12,419 nt of DNA from Acidimicrobiaceae bacterium (GTDB lineage: Bacteria; Actinomycetota; Acidimicrobiia; Acidimicrobiales; Palsa-688). How positions within the stretch are numbered: the first letter of the stretch is position 1; every line of letters begins with the position of its first letter. This document shows positions 11,146 through 12,419 of the stretch, piece after piece. The position numbers were made by a program, and so were the translations under genes. The stretch is taken from the NCBI GenBank assembly GCA_027334785.1, contig DAHWQF010000047.1, positions 1 through 12,419 on the forward strand. The letters run 5' to 3'. Under the pieces are notes generated by a model. That model ran no database searches, was not told where the DNA came from, and saw nothing but the letters and a program-made list of their open reading frames with translations.

Positions 11146-11195
11146 GGTAGCCGGGCCCAGGCCCCGGCCCCGTAAGGGGTGAGGGCCCGGCTACC
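11146..11195 (+). repeat. long perfect inverted repeat (hairpin) between tRNA-Gln and tRNA-Ala
   Basis: GGTAGCCGGGCCC (11146-11158) pairs with GGGCCCGGCTACC (11183-11195), 13 bp without a mismatch, enclosing a second hairpin CCCC-gtaa-GGGG (11168-11179). No T-run follows, so it is not a normal terminator. The bases just before it (GTGTAGCTGGTAG) resemble a tRNA D-arm, so it may be a collapsed tRNA or an RNA processing signal. Confidence 0.75.
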
Positions 11196-11216
11196 TTCAT
11201 GCCCACTTTGTACCTT

Positions 11217-11291
11217 GGGCCCGTAGCTCCAATTTGGTAGAGCAACTCGCTTGCACCGAGAGGGTTGTCGGTTCGACTCCGATCGGGTCCA
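11217..11291 (+). tRNA. tRNA-Ala(TGC)
   Basis: The acceptor GGGCCCG/CGGGTCC has one G-T. The anticodon loop CTTGCAC has U33 on a 4-bp stem plus one A-A mismatch. The T-loop TTCGACT is canonical. No CCA. It is the last tRNA, 31 nt before rtcB. Confidence 0.88.
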
Positions 11292-11322
11292 CGTAACCAC
11301 AACGACAGAAAGGAGGTGGCAC

Positions 11323-11775
11323 ATGCCCACCGTCGTCAATGACAAGCTCATCTCCTGGGCCAGTGACATCGACCCGAAGACCCTGCGCCAGGCCGAGAAG
11401 ACGGCCCGGCTCCTGATAGTCGAGGGCCACGTCGCCCTCATGCCTGATGCCCACGTCGGCATCGGGGCCACGGTTGGCTCGGTCATCCCCACCAGGTCGG
11501 CGGTCATCCCCTCTGCCGTCGGGGTCGACATCGGCTGCGGCATGGTCGCCGCCGACCTGGACGTCACAGCAGCGCAACTGCCCGACGACCTGGAGCCGCT
11601 GCTCGACCGCATCGAGGCCGCCGTCCCCGCCGGGGTTGGGAAAGGGCACGACAGCGTAGGCCGCAACGCAGAGCGCTGGCTCGCCTTGCACCGCCCGGCC
11701 ACGGACATGAGCGGCGATCAGGCGAAGAAGGCGGCCATCCAGTTCGGCACGCTCGGCTCGGGCAACCACTTCTAG
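11323..11775 (+). pseudogene. rtcB: rtcB RNA ligase, 3'-truncated
   Basis: The start ATG 11323 follows a perfect AGGAGG (11311-11316). The 150-aa product matches the N-terminal part of RtcB, the GTP- and Mn-dependent ligase joining 2',3'-cyclic phosphate and 5'-OH RNA ends: GHVALMPDAHVGIGATVGSVIP (residues 35-56, quoted here only as the conserved block with D42 and H44), GVDIGCGM with the metal ligands D69 and C72, and GTLGSGNHF at the very end with N148 and H149. Full-length RtcB is about 380-480 aa; the later metal-binding histidines and the histidine that carries GMP are absent because TAG follows GNHF directly. It should therefore be inactive as a ligase. The tight placement after the last tRNA suggests the intact gene belonged with the array. 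Confidence 0.9.
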
Positions 11776-11830
11776 GCCCCTAGTTCACCTGTCAACGGGA
11801 GCATCCACCATCGGGCGGCCGACGCCTGTT

Positions 11831-11860
11831 CTACTGGTCTGTGATGTCGTCAACCAGTAG
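11831..11860 (+). repeat. inverted repeat upstream of the integrase gene
   Basis: CTACTGGT (11831-11838) and ACCAGTAG (11853-11860) are perfect 8-bp arms separated by 14 nt. It sits between the rtcB stump and the integrase start and could be an integrase arm/core site, an operator or a short hairpin. Confidence 0.55.
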
Positions 11861-11881
11861 AGCGCTGGAGGGTCGGGGCGC

Positions 11882-12419
11882 GTGGCGCTGAGAATGTTGT
11901 CTTGGGACGCGGATGCGACCAAGCACGCGTCTTTCGCTGTGGATCCGCGGGCGCTTCGCCGTGCAGGCACGCCGACGGTGTTCGACGAGCAGCAACGACC
12001 GGTCCGACACCTGAATCGTTGGCTGGCTGACTTATCGACCCACTCGGACTCGCGGACAACGTGGGACACGTACGCGCGAGAGCTGATGCGCTGGCACGAG
12101 TTCCTGCAAGAGGAGTTCGGCGCCGAAGTTTTGGGGGGCGACGTCGTTCACCAAGGAGACGACTTCCTCCGCGCCTACTACCTGCTCCGAGTCGAACCGA
12201 CCGTCGCCGGTGATTCCGCCGGACGCGTAGTGGGCGACGCCAAGTCGACGCTCGGCAAACGCCGCGCCGCCCTGGTCAGCTTCTATCGCTGGGCCGTCGA
12301 GGTCGGTGAGCTCGAGCGGCTCCCGTTCAGGACGACGACGGTGCGTACTCGTTACGGCCCGGTGGAGACGCTCGCGGGTCTGCTTGGCGGACGGCTAGGC
12401 GACGGGGAGCGCCTGCCGA
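11882..12419 (+). CDS. tyrosine recombinase (phage-integrase family), N-terminal part, runs off the window
   Basis: The frame is open from GTG 11882 (ATG 11894 is an alternative) to the end without a stop, giving 179 complete codons. The sequence has the SAM-like core-binding domain of tyrosine recombinases: RHLNRWLADLSTHSDSRTTW, TYARELMRWHEFLQEEFGAE, DDFLRAYYLLRVEP and KRRAALVSFYRWAVEVGELE, then RLPF. The helices TWDTYARELMRWHEFL and RAALVSFYRWAVE are typical of that domain (T..tY...l..F..F, and ...l..fy.wa...g.i..nP). The catalytic R-H-R-Y domain would lie beyond the window. The start is not fixed; no strong ribosome-binding site is seen. Its position next to the truncated rtcB suggests the edge of an integrated element. 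Confidence 0.75.
   Translation, partial: MALRMLSWDADATKHASFAVDPRALRRAGTPTVFDEQQRPVRHLNRWLADLSTHSDSRTTWDTYARELMRWHEFLQEEFGAEVLGGDVVHQGDDFLRAYYLLRVEPTVAGDSAGRVVGDAKSTLGKRRAALVSFYRWAVEVGELERLPFRTTTVRTRYGPVETLAGLLGGRLGDGERLP

Noticed and set aside
8463..11291. CRISPR array as an explanation for the regularly spaced units
   Set aside because: The units are distinct tRNA cloverleaves of different sequence and length, with no constant repeat.
11847..11866. TCAACCAGTAGAGCGCTGG as a tRNA fragment (possible tRNA attachment site)
   Set aside because: Resemblance to a D-arm is limited to about 15 bases and no other tRNA part lies nearby.

Overview
This window is G+C-rich, strongly third-position-G/C-biased DNA read almost entirely from the + strand. 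The coding style, the HNH endonuclease type and the small RHH and wHTH-like proteins point to an actinobacterium or one of its mobile elements (phage, plasmid or integrative element). I see no phage structural gene, replicase, relaxase or housekeeping operon, so the carrier type stays open.

Layout. Positions 1-1083 hold the end of a beta-propeller-like gene, an unknown gene coupled to it, and a ribbon-helix-helix gene whose start codon is out of frame. Positions 1307-7900 are a run of accessory genes: a MoxR-type AAA+ ATPase, small unknown proteins, a DnaJ-type zinc-finger protein, an RNase H fused to a SWIM zinc finger, and a conserved small domain that has lost its usual HTH partner. Positions 7894-8166 form a compact promoter, 54-codon ORF and terminator. 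Positions 8463-11291 are an array of 19 tRNA genes plus one tRNA-like structure, interrupted by a 72-aa unknown ORF and an HNH endonuclease gene. It is followed at once by the 5' part of rtcB (RNA ligase), cut off inside its conserved GSGNHF motif. About 110 bp further on, a tyrosine-recombinase gene starts and runs off the end.

Two patterns stand out. (1) A ~30-bp element (GCGCACGTG, 8 variable bases, TGATCRGTC) occurs six times at fixed internal spacing. Five copies lie just before protein transcription units and one before the tRNA array, so the units look co-regulated. (2) The tRNAs keep well-paired stems, but 9 of 19 have C at position 33 instead of the near-universal U, and 10 of 18 with a recognisable T-loop lack T54 or T55. 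With the rtcB fragment alongside, a tRNA replacement/repair or nuclease-evasion role is an attractive but unproven reading; relaxed selection is the main alternative.

All coordinates, pairings and translations were read by eye; no search was run.
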